A program made the translations under genes and the position numbers. From Methylobacterium soli (lineage in GTDB: Bacteria > Pseudomonadota > Alphaproteobacteria > Rhizobiales > Beijerinckiaceae), in contig NZ_VZZK01000006.1 of assembly GCF_008806385.1 (NCBI RefSeq), positions 167,141 to 231,140 of the forward strand: DNA of 64,000 bases. Direction: 5' to 3'. The notes under the pieces were generated by a model. The model saw only the letters and a program-made list of their open reading frames with translations, searched no databases and was not told the DNA's origin. Below are positions 8,947-17,139 of this stretch, piece by piece (within the stretch, counting starts at the first letter, position 1; each line of letters opens with the position of its first letter).

Positions 8947-8981
8947 AAAAAATGCAATGCGGCGGAACCGTTCAGGTTCCG
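8947..8981 (-). terminator. probable terminator of acuI
   Basis: On the minus strand the hairpin CGGAACC/GGTTCCG (8981-8963, five-base loop) lies 15 bp after the acuI stop and is followed ten bases later by six T residues (8952-8947) that touch the Gre-factor start codon. The gap between stem and T tract makes it a weaker terminator. Confidence 0.45.
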
Positions 8982-8995
8982 CGCTGCACCGAGCC

Positions 8996-9982
8996 TCACG
9001 CCATTTCCACGACGACCCGCCCACGGATCTCCCCGGCCAGGATCGCCTCCGCGAGATTCCCGACCTCGGCGAGGCCCACCCGCGTGGTCATGGCGGCGAG
9101 AGGCCCGGCATCGAGGTCGCGGGCGAGGCGCGCCCAGGCCGCGCGGCGCTTGGCGATGGGCGTGGTGACGCTGTTGATCCCGAGAAGCGAGACGCCGCGC
9201 AGGATGGAGGGCGCCACCGAGGCCGGCAGGTCCATGCCCTGCGCCAAGCCGCAGGCCGCGATTGCCCCGTCCGCCCGGGTCATCGCCAGGAGGTTGGCCA
9301 GCGTCGTGGAGCCGACCGCGTCGATGCCGGCGGCCCAGCGCTCCTTGGCAAGGGGCTTTGCGGAGCCGGACAGCTCGGTCCGGTCGAGGATCTCCGCCGC
9401 GCCGAGACCGCGCAGGTACGCGGCTTCCCCGGGGCGTCCCGTCGCCGCGACGACGTGCCAGCCGGCCCGCGCCAGGAGCGCCACCGCGATCGAGCCGACG
9501 CCGCCCGAGGCGCCGGTCACCACCGCCGGGCCGGCCTCCGGGCGCAGGCCGTGATGCTCCAGCGCCATCAGAGCCAGCATGGCGGTGAAGCCGGCGGTGC
9601 CGATCGCCATGGCGTGTTCGGGGGAGAGGCCCTCGGGCAGGGGCACGAGCCAGTCGCCCGGCACGCGCGCCTTCTCCGCATAGGCGCCGAGATGCGTCTC
9701 GCCGACGCCCCAGCCGGTGAGGAGAACCGGCTGTCCGGGCGCGTAGTCGGGATGCTGCGAGGTCTCGACGATCCCGGCGAAATCGATGCCCGGGATCATG
9801 GGGAAGCGGCGCACGATCGGCGCGCGGCCGGTCAGCGCCAGCCCGTCCTTGTAGTTCAGCGTCGAGTGCGTGATCCGCACCGTGACGTCGCCGTCCATCA
9901 GGTCGGCCTCGTCGAAATCCCGGAAGGCGAGGCGCTGCCCGTCCGCGACCCGATCGATCACCCAGGCCTTGAATGTCGCCAC
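8996..9982 (-). CDS. acuI: acrylyl-CoA reductase (NADPH), AcuI/YhdH family
   Basis: 328-residue zinc-independent medium-chain dehydrogenase/reductase that reduces acrylyl-CoA to propionyl-CoA. Family hallmarks are STLNYKDGLALTG (about residues 40-52), PGIDFAGIVE and the cofactor motif VTGASGGVGSIAVALLA (about 150-166), with VAATGRPGE after it. The GTG at 9982 has GGGAGG six bases upstream and gives the usual MATFKAWV-type N-terminus. AcuI protects against reactive acrylyl-CoA and serves 3-hydroxypropionate and DMSP assimilation; the pccB gene nearby could take its product onward, though the two are not in one operon. Confidence 0.92.
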   Translation of the reverse strand: MATFKAWVIDRVADGQRLAFRDFDEADLMDGDVTVRITHSTLNYKDGLALTGRAPIVRRFPMIPGIDFAGIVETSQHPDYAPGQPVLLTGWGVGETHLGAYAEKARVPGDWLVPLPEGLSPEHAMAIGTAGFTAMLALMALEHHGLRPEAGPAVVTGASGGVGSIAVALLARAGWHVVAATGRPGEAAYLRGLGAAEILDRTELSGSAKPLAKERWAAGIDAVGSTTLANLLAMTRADGAIAACGLAQGMDLPASVAPSILRGVSLLGINSVTTPIAKRRAAWARLARDLDAGPLAAMTTRVGLAEVGNLAEAILAGEIRGRVVVEMA

Positions 9983-10094
9983 GCCCGCCTCCCGCCTCGG
10001 ATCACCTCCGGGGCGACCTGTGGCGGCGCCGGTCAGGATCAATGCCGCCAGGCCGGCGGTGGCCGGCGGCCCAGCGGGGCCGACGGCCTTGATC

Positions 10095-10685
10095 TCAGTA
10101 GCCGTCGTAGATGCTGCCGCGGGAGAAGCCGAGGCCGACGCCGATATCGGCCGAGCTCGCGCCCGTGATCCCCAGCGCGTCCGGGATCGATCCGATGAGG
10201 GGGCCGCCGGGGCCCGGCCCGTAACCGGGGCTCCCGCCGTAGCCCACCGGCACCCAGCCGGAGCGCGCGGGCTGCACCAGGACACGCCGGCTGACGCTGG
10301 CATATTCCGGCGGCAGGGTCTCCGGGATGCTCTGGGCGGGCTGCACCAGGACGCGGCGCGTCTGCACCGCGTATCGCGGCGGCGTCGTGACCCAGCAGCC
10401 GATCAATTCGCCGTAGGGGCCGCGGCTGGTCTGCCAGAAGCGGCCGCCCGGCGAGACGAGGACGCGCTCCGACACCGTGTCGTAGATCGGCGGCGTGGTG
10501 CGGTAGATCGTGCGGGGCGGACGCACCAGCACGTTCTCCGAGACGGTGTCGAAGACCGGGGGCGTGGTGACGCGTCGGTAGCATTCCGCGCCGTAGCAGC
10601 CGCCGGCCTGGGCGGTGGGAGCGAGGGCGACGGCGCCAGCGAGCGCGGCGAGCAGGATGGTGAGACGGGTGACCGGCGCGGTCAT
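10095..10685 (-). CDS. secreted protein with four internal repeats
   Basis: 196-residue exported protein of unknown function. A Sec signal peptide (about residues 1-25, ending AQA) is followed by four degenerate repeats of about 27 residues with the core TPP-x-(Y/F)-x-(T/S)-V-(S)-x-(R/N)-VLV-x-P, for example VFDTVSENVLVRPP and YASVSRRVLVQPA. The C-terminal third is Gly/Pro-rich (GYGPGPGG). An ATG at 10685 with GAGGAT upstream fits the signal peptide. The repeats suggest a periplasmic or surface structural role; this is only an inference. Confidence 0.75.
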   Translation of the reverse strand: MTAPVTRLTILLAALAGAVALAPTAQAGGCYGAECYRRVTTPPVFDTVSENVLVRPPRTIYRTTPPIYDTVSERVLVSPGGRFWQTSRGPYGELIGCWVTTPPRYAVQTRRVLVQPAQSIPETLPPEYASVSRRVLVQPARSGWVPVGYGGSPGYGPGPGGPLIGSIPDALGITGASSADIGVGLGFSRGSIYDGY

Positions 10686-11036
10686 GACGGATCCTCGGGC
10701 TGTACAAGCAAGACGAACGTGATGTGGCGCGAGCGATGCGCACATCTCGACGTACTAGAGGCCGTCAAGTTGCAGTTCAGGCAAGATCAATTGCCTGGCA
10801 GGGTAAAGTTAACCCTCGGTTAGGACTACGCAGCGATGGCGGTACTTAAGCAGATCTGTGGATGAACCGAGCGACGTTGTTAGGGTTAATGTTTCGGGCT
10901 TCGCGGCGGACGCTGATTTTGCGATGCAGGCCCGCGCGCCGCGTGCGGCCATCGATGGCCTCGTTGCGGCGAGGGGGCGAGGTCCGGGGGGCCGAACGGC
11001 CCGGTCAGGCGCGCCAGCTTGTGGGCCTCGGCGCGC
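10686..11036. other. intergenic region without a gene
   Basis: No convincing coding frame. A perfect hairpin CAGGCAA/TTGCCTG (10778-10784 and 10791-10797, six-base loop) lies 93 bp upstream of the repeat-protein start, and an imperfect AGGGT/ACCCT element follows it (10800-10816). The first 100 bp are less GC-rich and probably carry the promoter of the minus-strand repeat protein. Confidence 0.4.
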
Positions 11037-12257
11037 TCAGGTCTGCCCGCGCTTCAGCTGGTAGAAGATGTGCCGCCCGATCACGTCCATCTTCTTGAGG
11101 CGGCGCGACCAAGTCGGGCGCACGTAATCGGCGTGGTAATGGGTCGCGTTGCCGACCTCGCTCAGGTAGGTGCGGCCCTCGATGACCGAGCGCGCGATGC
11201 GGGTGGCGCTCTGCCACGAGGACGCGTCGGTGATGCGCAGGGACTTGCCCTCGCAGGCGAAGGAGAACTGGCACCCCATGTAGCGGTGCCGGTTCTGGTA
11301 GACGACGCCGCAGACATTGGCCGGGTAGAGGCCGCTCTTCACCCGGTTGAGCACCACCTGGGCGACGGCGGCCTGGCCATCCTCGGGCTCGCTGCGGGCC
11401 TCGAAATAGACCGCCTCCGCGAGGCAGCGCTGCTCGCGATCCATCGCGTCGGGCTCGATCAGGTCGGCGTAGCGGTGGCGCGCGCTGTCGGCCGCGGCGC
11501 CGGGCGCGGCCGGCTCGGGGCGTTCGCCGCGTAGCGAGAAGCCCGGCAGGGCGAGGCTCGCGGCCGCGACCTCGATCGGGATCGCGTCGGCCGGGGCGGG
11601 CGTCGTCGAGGACAGGGCGACCGCGCGGGGAATGGCGGGCGTCGAGCCGTCGTGGCGCTCCTCGGGCGTGCGGTCGGCGACGGCCTCGCCCGTGGAGGCG
11701 GCGCTGTCCGTCCCCGTGGTCAGGCCGAGATCGGGGACGGGCACGAAGCCGAGATCCGGCTCGAGCTCGGGGTTCCAGGTCGCGGGCCCGGGCGTCAGGA
11801 GGCCGCTCACCGAATGCGTCAGGTTGGCGAAGACCAGGGAGGTGCCGGTCTCGCGGAGCGCGCCGGCGCTGCGCGCGAAGCTCGGGCCCGGCGCGAGCGC
11901 CGCGCCGCTCTTGCCGGCGCGCTGCACCACCGGGAAGACGCGGGCCTGGGCCTTGAGCTCGGGGCGCAGCGGCTCCTCGCCGATCCGGACCGCCGCGACG
12001 GCCGCGTCGGCCCGGCCGATGGCCAGGAGCGTCGCGGCGCCGTCATGCAGGCCCGTCGTGCCGATGAGCGCCGTGCCGGGGGGCAGCGCCGGGACGATGC
12101 GGGCATCCCGCTCCGGCATCAGGCTGGAGCCGATGGCGCTCTCGGTGCCGGCCGTCGCCGTGAAGGAGACGAGCAGGCCCATCCCGGCGACCCAGGGGGT
12201 GAAGGCCGTGCCGAGCCAGTTCAGGCTCGTTCTGCGTCGAACTCGTCTCGTACTCAC
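11037..12257 (-). CDS. SleB-type cell wall hydrolase
   Basis: 406-residue protein with an N-terminal membrane anchor or signal (about residues 15-36), a long low-complexity Ala/Pro/Thr-rich linker, and a C-terminal Hydrolase_2 (SleB) domain from about residue 278. Domain motifs include RCLAEAVYFEARSE, GQAAVAQVVLNRVKSGLYP, CGVVYQN and CQFSFACEGK. The glutamate in AEAVYFEARSE is the expected catalytic acid. It probably cleaves peptidoglycan glycan strands as a lytic transglycosylase or amidase during growth. The linker has no recognisable domain and keeps the catalytic domain away from the inner membrane. Confidence 0.9.
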   Translation of the reverse strand: MSTRRVRRRTSLNWLGTAFTPWVAGMGLLVSFTATAGTESAIGSSLMPERDARIVPALPPGTALIGTTGLHDGAATLLAIGRADAAVAAVRIGEEPLRPELKAQARVFPVVQRAGKSGAALAPGPSFARSAGALRETGTSLVFANLTHSVSGLLTPGPATWNPELEPDLGFVPVPDLGLTTGTDSAASTGEAVADRTPEERHDGSTPAIPRAVALSSTTPAPADAIPIEVAAASLALPGFSLRGERPEPAAPGAAADSARHRYADLIEPDAMDREQRCLAEAVYFEARSEPEDGQAAVAQVVLNRVKSGLYPANVCGVVYQNRHRYMGCQFSFACEGKSLRITDASSWQSATRIARSVIEGRTYLSEVGNATHYHADYVRPTWSRRLKKMDVIGRHIFYQLKRGQT

Positions 12258-12362
12258 GCCGAACCGACCCGTACCCGAATGCCACGCCCGGCCAGCATCG
12301 CCCCGCTTTGCGGAAATGCCAGGACCGGTTCCCCGTTATCGCGCGGTATGGTTGCGGGCTGG

Positions 12363-12385
12363 TTAAAAGGTGCCGTTCGGCACCT
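12363..12385 (-). terminator. rho-independent terminator after YkgJ-family gene
   Basis: A perfect palindrome with arms AGGTGCCG and CGGCACCT (12368-12385) is followed on the minus strand by TTTT, 37 bp beyond the stop of the Cys-cluster gene and upstream of the sleB-type gene. Confidence 0.75.
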
Positions 12386-12421
12386 GTCACAAGTTGCGTC
12401 AATCGGGAGCGCAGCGGCGGC

Positions 12422-12976
12422 TCAGGCCGCCCGCACCTTCTCGACCTCGACCACCGGCCCCGCCGGCGTCATCCGATCGCGGGCGACGAGGCGGTCGCCC
12501 GGCTCGAAGATTCCGAGGGGCACGTCGCGGTCCGGGAGCACCACGGTGGTTGACTTGTTGAGGTGGACGAGGACGTGGCGCCTCTGCGGGAGCGAGGCCA
12601 CGGCCCAGCGCTTGAGCTGGCCGTAATAGGGCTCGCGCCGCCAAGCATTCGGCTGGCCGGGATCGACCTGGACGTTCATGTGGCGCGAGACCGGATCGAG
12701 GCTGAGGACCAGCTTGGCGCGGTCGGGCTTCCATTCGGGACCGAGCCAGGCCTCCGTCATCCAGAGGCAGTGGAAGGCGCGGCAATGGTCGGGCCGGGTC
12801 GCGTGGATGGCGCAGCCGCGCCCCTGCTGGGTGTGGCGGCACCATTGGCCCGCGACGCTCTCCACCGCCGGCACGTCGTAGACCTTGCAGCACAACGTGC
12901 AGGTGCCGCAGGACCGGCCCGCCGCCGGGTGGGCCACGATGGTTGCAGGATCGAGCATCGCGAGGCTGAACTTCAC
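12422..12976 (-). CDS. YkgJ-family cysteine cluster protein
   Basis: 184-residue protein with an N-terminal metal-binding Cys cluster: CGTCTLCCKVYDVP (about residues 23-36), a cysteine in WCRHT, CAIHATRP and CRAFHC. This spacing defines the YkgJ/UPF0153 family, thought to bind zinc or iron. The C-terminal half has no catalytic motif and looks like a beta-rich accessory domain. The GTG at 12976 is the longest start and lacks a good Shine-Dalgarno; an ATG at 12958 (MLDPATIV) is equally possible. Function unknown. Confidence 0.82.
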   Translation of the reverse strand: MKFSLAMLDPATIVAHPAAGRSCGTCTLCCKVYDVPAVESVAGQWCRHTQQGRGCAIHATRPDHCRAFHCLWMTEAWLGPEWKPDRAKLVLSLDPVSRHMNVQVDPGQPNAWRREPYYGQLKRWAVASLPQRRHVLVHLNKSTTVVLPDRDVPLGIFEPGDRLVARDRMTPAGPVVEVEKVRAA

Positions 12977-13082
12977 CGGGGATGGTCACGGGGCGTCGGG
13001 GCGCCGCGCTTGGCCTGGGTTTCTAGGGCGGCATCGGGCCGGTAGTGTGGCGGATCTCCCCGCTTCGACCCCGGAAGGCTTC

Positions 13083-14480
13083 ATGCTCTCGAACCTCGCG
13101 GCCCGCGACGTCGAAACCCTCGTGCATCCCTACACCAACCTCGCGGCCTTCCGCGAGACCGGACCGCTCGTGCTGGAGCGCGGCGACGGCGTCTGGGTCT
13201 ACGACACGGAGGGGCGGCCCTATCTCGAGGGCATGGCGGGCCTCTGGTGCACGGCGCTCGGCTACTCGAACGCGGAACTGGTCGCGGCCGCCACCGAGCA
13301 GCTCGGCCGCCTGCCCTTCTCGCACCTGTTCTCCGGCCGCAGCCACGATCCGGCGATCGCGCTCGCGGAGGCCCTGAAAGAAGTGATGCCGGTGCCGACC
13401 TCGAAGGTGTTCTTCACCTCCTCGGGCTCGGAGGCGAACGACACGCAGGTGAAGCTGACCTGGTACCTGAACAACGCCCTCGGGCGGCCGCGCAAGAAGA
13501 AGATCATCGCCCGCGAGCGCGGCTATCACGGCGTCACGGTGGCGACCGCCTCGATGACCGGCCTGCCGGCCAACCACGCCGACTGGGACTTGCCGCTGCC
13601 GGGCTTCCTGCACACGGCCTGCCCGCACCATTATCGATTCGCCGAGCCCGGCGAGACCGAGGAGGCCTTCTCGAGCCGCCTCGCCGACGAACTCGAGGCG
13701 CTGATCCTGCGGGAGGATCCCGAGACGGTGGCGGCCTTCGTGGCCGAGCCCGTGATGGGCGCGGGCGGCGCCATCACGCCCCCTTCCGGCTATTTCGCGA
13801 AGATCCAGGCGGTGCTCGACCGCTACGACGTGCGCTTCATCGCCGACGAGGTGATCTGCGGCTTCGGCCGGCTCGGCACCTGGTTCGGCAGCGAGGCGCT
13901 TGGCATGCGCCCGGACACGATCTCCTTCGCCAAGGCCGTCACCTCGGGCTACGTGCCCCTCGGCGGCGTCTCGATCGACGAACCGCTCTACGAGGCGATG
14001 CTCGACGAGAGCCGTAAGCTCGGCACCTTCGGGCACGGCACCACCTATTCGGGCCATCCCGTCGCCTGTGCGGTCGCCCTCAAGACCCTGGAGATCTACC
14101 GGCGCGACCGCATCGTCGAGGGCGTCGCCGCGAAGGCGCCCCAGTTCCAGGCGCGACTCGCGCGGCTCAGGGAGCATCCGCTCGTCGGCGAGGCGCGGGG
14201 CATCGGCCTGATCGGCGGCGTCGAGATCGTCGCCGACAAGGCCTCGAAGGCGCAGTTCGAGCCCAAGGCCGGCGTCGCCGCGCGCTGCGTCGCCTTCGCA
14301 CAGGCCGAGGGTCTGATCGTGCGCTTCCTCGTGGGCGACCGGGTCGCGGTCTGCCCGCCGCTCGTGATCCGGCCGGACGAGATCGACGCCCTGTTCGACC
14401 GCCTCGAACGCGCCCTCGACCGCACCGCCGCCTGGATCGCCGCGGAAGGCCTCGCGGCCATGCCGGCCCAGGCGCGCTGA
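13083..14480 (+). CDS. class III PLP-dependent aminotransferase
   Basis: 465-residue omega-amino acid:pyruvate type transaminase. PLP-binding elements are present: SSGSEANDTQVK (about residues 113-124), YHG at 148-150, the cofactor aspartate in IADEVICGFGR (Asp255) and the Schiff-base lysine in SFAKAVTSGY (Lys284). The N-terminal segment HPYTNLAAFRETGPL is common in enzymes that use pyruvate or succinic semialdehyde as acceptor with beta-alanine, GABA or putrescine as donor. The ATG at 13083 follows GGAAGG. Divergent from the YkgJ-family gene. Amine donor unknown. Confidence 0.9.
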   Translation: MLSNLAARDVETLVHPYTNLAAFRETGPLVLERGDGVWVYDTEGRPYLEGMAGLWCTALGYSNAELVAAATEQLGRLPFSHLFSGRSHDPAIALAEALKEVMPVPTSKVFFTSSGSEANDTQVKLTWYLNNALGRPRKKKIIARERGYHGVTVATASMTGLPANHADWDLPLPGFLHTACPHHYRFAEPGETEEAFSSRLADELEALILREDPETVAAFVAEPVMGAGGAITPPSGYFAKIQAVLDRYDVRFIADEVICGFGRLGTWFGSEALGMRPDTISFAKAVTSGYVPLGGVSIDEPLYEAMLDESRKLGTFGHGTTYSGHPVACAVALKTLEIYRRDRIVEGVAAKAPQFQARLARLREHPLVGEARGIGLIGGVEIVADKASKAQFEPKAGVAARCVAFAQAEGLIVRFLVGDRVAVCPPLVIRPDEIDALFDRLERALDRTAAWIAAEGLAAMPAQAR

Positions 14481-14727
14481 GGCGGCGCGCTGAGGCGGCG
14501 CTCAAGGGAGCCTCAGCGGGATGCTGGGCGATGCAGCATCGTCGAGACGATTCCAGACAGATCGCCACGAAGGAACAAGCATTGCCGGTTTCTTAATCCG
14601 GCGTTCAGCTTGATCGACCGCAAATGAAGCACGGGCCGGCGGGGATCGATGTGTCGAATCCCCGTCTTCCCGAGACTTCCTCAAGGCCGCCCCCGGCCTC
14701 ATCGGTCAATCAGACAGGACACGTCCC

Positions 14728-14943
14728 ATGTACCCCTCCAGCGAGACCCAGGCCGCGGCGACCAAGAGCGGACGCCGACAGACGGATCTGGGTCACGATC
14801 GCGAGCATTTCCGCCCCGTCGCCCTGCCGGCGCTCGCCGCCGCGGTCCGCATGAAGGCCCCCGTCGCGGTCAAGCGCGAGACCCGGATCGGCGAGCGGCG
14901 CGGCATCCTGGAAATGCTGCACGAGGACGCCCCCCTCCTCTGA
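14728..14943 (+). CDS. small hypothetical protein
   Basis: 71-residue charged protein with no signal peptide or membrane segment and no recognised domain. The start has an AGGACA eight bases upstream, and third codon positions are mostly G or C as in neighbouring genes, which supports it being coding. The C-terminal half is basic then acidic (VKRETRIGERRGILEMLHED). It sits alone between the aminotransferase and the metallophosphoesterase. Confidence 0.5.
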   Translation: MYPSSETQAAATKSGRRQTDLGHDREHFRPVALPALAAAVRMKAPVAVKRETRIGERRGILEMLHEDAPLL

Positions 14944-15069
14944 GGCGCAGGCCCGTCTCGCGCGCGCGAGGAGCGGCGCAGGCCTCCCGCGAGCGCCGCG
15001 CCGTCAAACCGTCATACTCGGCGGTCAGGCCCTGGCGCGAGAGATCCGGCGCCCACGGGGAACATCCGC

Positions 15070-15996
15070 ATGCTGATTCTGCCGAGCCGTCGGCAAGTCC
15101 TGGCCGGGCTCGGCGGCGCGGGTGCGCTCGCGGCCTCGACGGGCGTCTACGCCTTCGAGATCGAGCCGCTGCACCGCCTGGTGGTGACGCGCTACGCCCC
15201 TGCCCTGCCGAACTGGACGCCCGGCCTGTCGCTGCGCGTGGCGGTCCTGGCCGATTTCCATGTCGGGGAGCCCTACATGCCCCTCGACCGCATCGCCGAG
15301 ATCGTCGACACCACCAATGGGCTGAATCCCGACCTGATCCTGATGCTCGGGGATTATCCCGGCGGGCCGAGCGTCGTCCGGCGCCGGGTGCCGCTCTCGG
15401 ATTTCGCCGGGGTGGTGCGGCGCCTGAAGGCCCCGCTCGGCGTCCACGCGATCCTGGGAAACCACGATTGGTGGGACGACCGCGTCGCGCAGCGCACCCG
15501 CAGCGGCCCCTGCGAGGCGCAGCGCGCGCTCGAGGCCGTCGGCATCCCGGTGATGGAGAACGACGCCCTGCGCCTGACCAAGGACGGGCTGCCGTTCTGG
15601 GTGGCGGGGCTCGGCGACCAGGAGCCGTTCGTCCTCTGGGGCGACCATCGCGGCCGCGACGACCTGCCCGGGACGCTGGCCAAGGTCACGGACGAGGCCC
15701 CCATCCTCCTGATGGTGCACGAGCCCGACATCTTCCTGCGGGTGCCGGACCGGGTCGCCCTGACACTCGCCGGCCATACCCATGGCGGGCAGATCCGCAT
15801 CTTCGGCTACTCGCCGGTGATTCCGTCCAAGCGCGGCAACGATTTCGCCTACGGGCACATCGTCAAGGACGGACGTCACATGATCGTGTCCGGCGGCTTC
15901 GGCGTCAGCCGGGTGCCAATCCGCTTCGGCGTGCCGCCCGAGATCGTGCTCCTCGAACTCGGGGCGCCGCCGGCGCGCGTCGCCGCGCGGGGCTGA
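15070..15996 (+). CDS. Tat-exported metallophosphoesterase
   Basis: 308-residue calcineurin-like phosphoesterase of the YaeI/YkuE type. A twin-arginine signal (PSRRQVLAGLGGAGALAAS, about residues 5-23) suggests folded export to the periplasm. Dimetal-site motifs occur in order: ADFHVG (Asp62, His64), GDYPGG (Asp95), GNHD (Asn131, His132) and GHTHGG near residue 233. Related enzymes are linked to hydrolysis of UDP-sugars or lipid phosphates, but the substrate here is unknown. ATG at 15070 follows GGGGAA. Confidence 0.9.
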   Translation: MLILPSRRQVLAGLGGAGALAASTGVYAFEIEPLHRLVVTRYAPALPNWTPGLSLRVAVLADFHVGEPYMPLDRIAEIVDTTNGLNPDLILMLGDYPGGPSVVRRRVPLSDFAGVVRRLKAPLGVHAILGNHDWWDDRVAQRTRSGPCEAQRALEAVGIPVMENDALRLTKDGLPFWVAGLGDQEPFVLWGDHRGRDDLPGTLAKVTDEAPILLMVHEPDIFLRVPDRVALTLAGHTHGGQIRIFGYSPVIPSKRGNDFAYGHIVKDGRHMIVSGGFGVSRVPIRFGVPPEIVLLELGAPPARVAARG

Positions 15997-16100
15997 GGGG
16001 CCGGCCCGGCGATGGGGGGCGCCCGCCGGGGTTTGGGCGCGGCGCTCGGTCCCGGGGCGGGACGCATCGCCCTTTCGCGGGCCCGCGCTAGCTTCCCGGC

Positions 16101-16541
16101 ATGCGCACGCTCCTGACGATCCTCCTCCTGACGACGGCAACGCCGGTTCTCGCCGATTCCTGCGGCGACCTCATCGACCGCGTCGCGGCCGAGACGAAGG
16201 CGGAGGTCGGCCATCGCAGCCCCGATTTCGCGAATTTCAGCGTCTCGGCCGACACGTCCCTGACGCTCGCCTGCGGCGAGCCCTCGTCGGTCGGCGCGCA
16301 ATTCCGGGGCGAGACGCCGCCCGACGCCTATTATCGCCTGTTCGGCCGGGCTGGGCAGACGGTGACGGGGATCGACGCCGCGACCATCGAGACGGCTGCC
16401 CACGCGGCCCGGGACGCGGCCTCGCGCCTGCGCCACAGCAACGTCGATGCGGGCGGCGCGCGCATCACCTGCTCGGTCACGAATTCGGGGAAAGGTCCCC
16501 TCACCCTATGCGCGATATCAGAGCACAGCGATCGCAGCTGA
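16101..16541 (+). CDS. small secreted hypothetical protein
   Basis: 146-residue protein with a clear Sec signal peptide (about residues 1-18, ending VLA-DS). The mature part contains four cysteines (DSCGDLI, LACGE, ITCSV, LCAIS) that could form two disulfides in the periplasm. No recognised domain. Its 3' end overlaps the next gene by 34 bp in another frame, so the two are probably co-transcribed. Confidence 0.65.
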   Translation: MRTLLTILLLTTATPVLADSCGDLIDRVAAETKAEVGHRSPDFANFSVSADTSLTLACGEPSSVGAQFRGETPPDAYYRLFGRAGQTVTGIDAATIETAAHAARDAASRLRHSNVDAGGARITCSVTNSGKGPLTLCAISEHSDRS

Positions 16542-17074
16542 CGCCCGCCCGCCCCGCCGCGCCGACGCTGCTGCCGGCTTTTCTTCTGGCGGCTTTTCCG
16601 CTGGTGGCTTTTCCGCTGGTGGCTTTTCCGCTGGTGGCTTGGCCGATCCCCGGACAGGCCCAGGACGCAACGCCGCCGGAGAAAGCGGGACCTGACCGCG
16701 AGGCGCCGGGGAAGCAGGAGGACGAGGCGTCGATCAACAACTGGGCGGAGCTGCGCAAGGCGCTCACCGCCTGCTGGAAGATCCCGGACGGCACCGAGGG
16801 CTCGACCATCGCGTTCCGGTTCGGCCTCTCCAAGACGGGGGCGCTGCGCGGCAAGCCCCTGGTGACCGCCCGCCGCCTCGAAGGCAATGAGGCAAACCGG
16901 CAGGCCTACGAGCGCGCCGCCCTGGAGGCGCTGGACCGCTGCTTCCCGATCCGCGTCACGCCGAGCTTCGGAGCGGCGCTGGGCGAGAGCCCGGTGCGCC
17001 TGCGCTTCGTCAACACGGCGCCGACGCCCGCCTACCAGCTCAACTCGAACATCACGATCTTCGCGCCCCGCTAG
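16508..17074 (+). CDS. exported protein with repeat-built signal, TonB C-terminus-like
   Basis: 188-residue protein. Residues 1-50 form a signal or membrane anchor whose hydrophobic core is built from FPLVA repeats (see repeat at 16576). The mature part is first charged, then has a compact domain from about residue 75 (LRKALTACWKIPDGTEGSTIAFRF, LDRCFPIR) that resembles the C-terminal fold of TolA/TonB-like proteins; that similarity is a judgement by eye. The gene overlaps the preceding secreted-protein gene by 34 bp. Function unknown. Confidence 0.65.
   Translation: MRDIRAQRSQLTPARPAAPTLLPAFLLAAFPLVAFPLVAFPLVAWPIPGQAQDATPPEKAGPDREAPGKQEDEASINNWAELRKALTACWKIPDGTEGSTIAFRFGLSKTGALRGKPLVTARRLEGNEANRQAYERAALEALDRCFPIRVTPSFGAALGESPVRLRFVNTAPTPAYQLNSNITIFAPR
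16576..16635 (+). repeat. 15-bp tandem repeat inside a signal-peptide core
   Basis: Three perfect copies of GGCTTTTCCGCTGGT (16591-16635) follow one degenerate copy (16576-16590). Each unit encodes AFPLV in the hydrophobic core of the signal or anchor, so copy changes would lengthen it by five residues without a frameshift. Confidence 0.9.
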
Positions 17075-17139
17075 ACCGGCGCGGGGGGGGGCCGCGCCGG
17101 TCGATTCGCGCGGCCCCATCCGTGTGGCGACGACGTCCC

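Noticed and set aside
3793..9982. DMSP catabolism cluster (DmdC-like plus AcuI)
   Set aside because: The two genes are in separate transcription units, DmdA/DmdB and DddP/L are absent, and both families have broad non-DMSP roles.
12885..13082. N-terminal extension of the aminotransferase
   Set aside because: The family starts near MLSNLAARD, and the extension overlaps the divergent YkgJ-family gene.
14640..14665. tRNA T-loop-like string near GTCGAATCCCC
   Set aside because: No cloverleaf can be folded around it.
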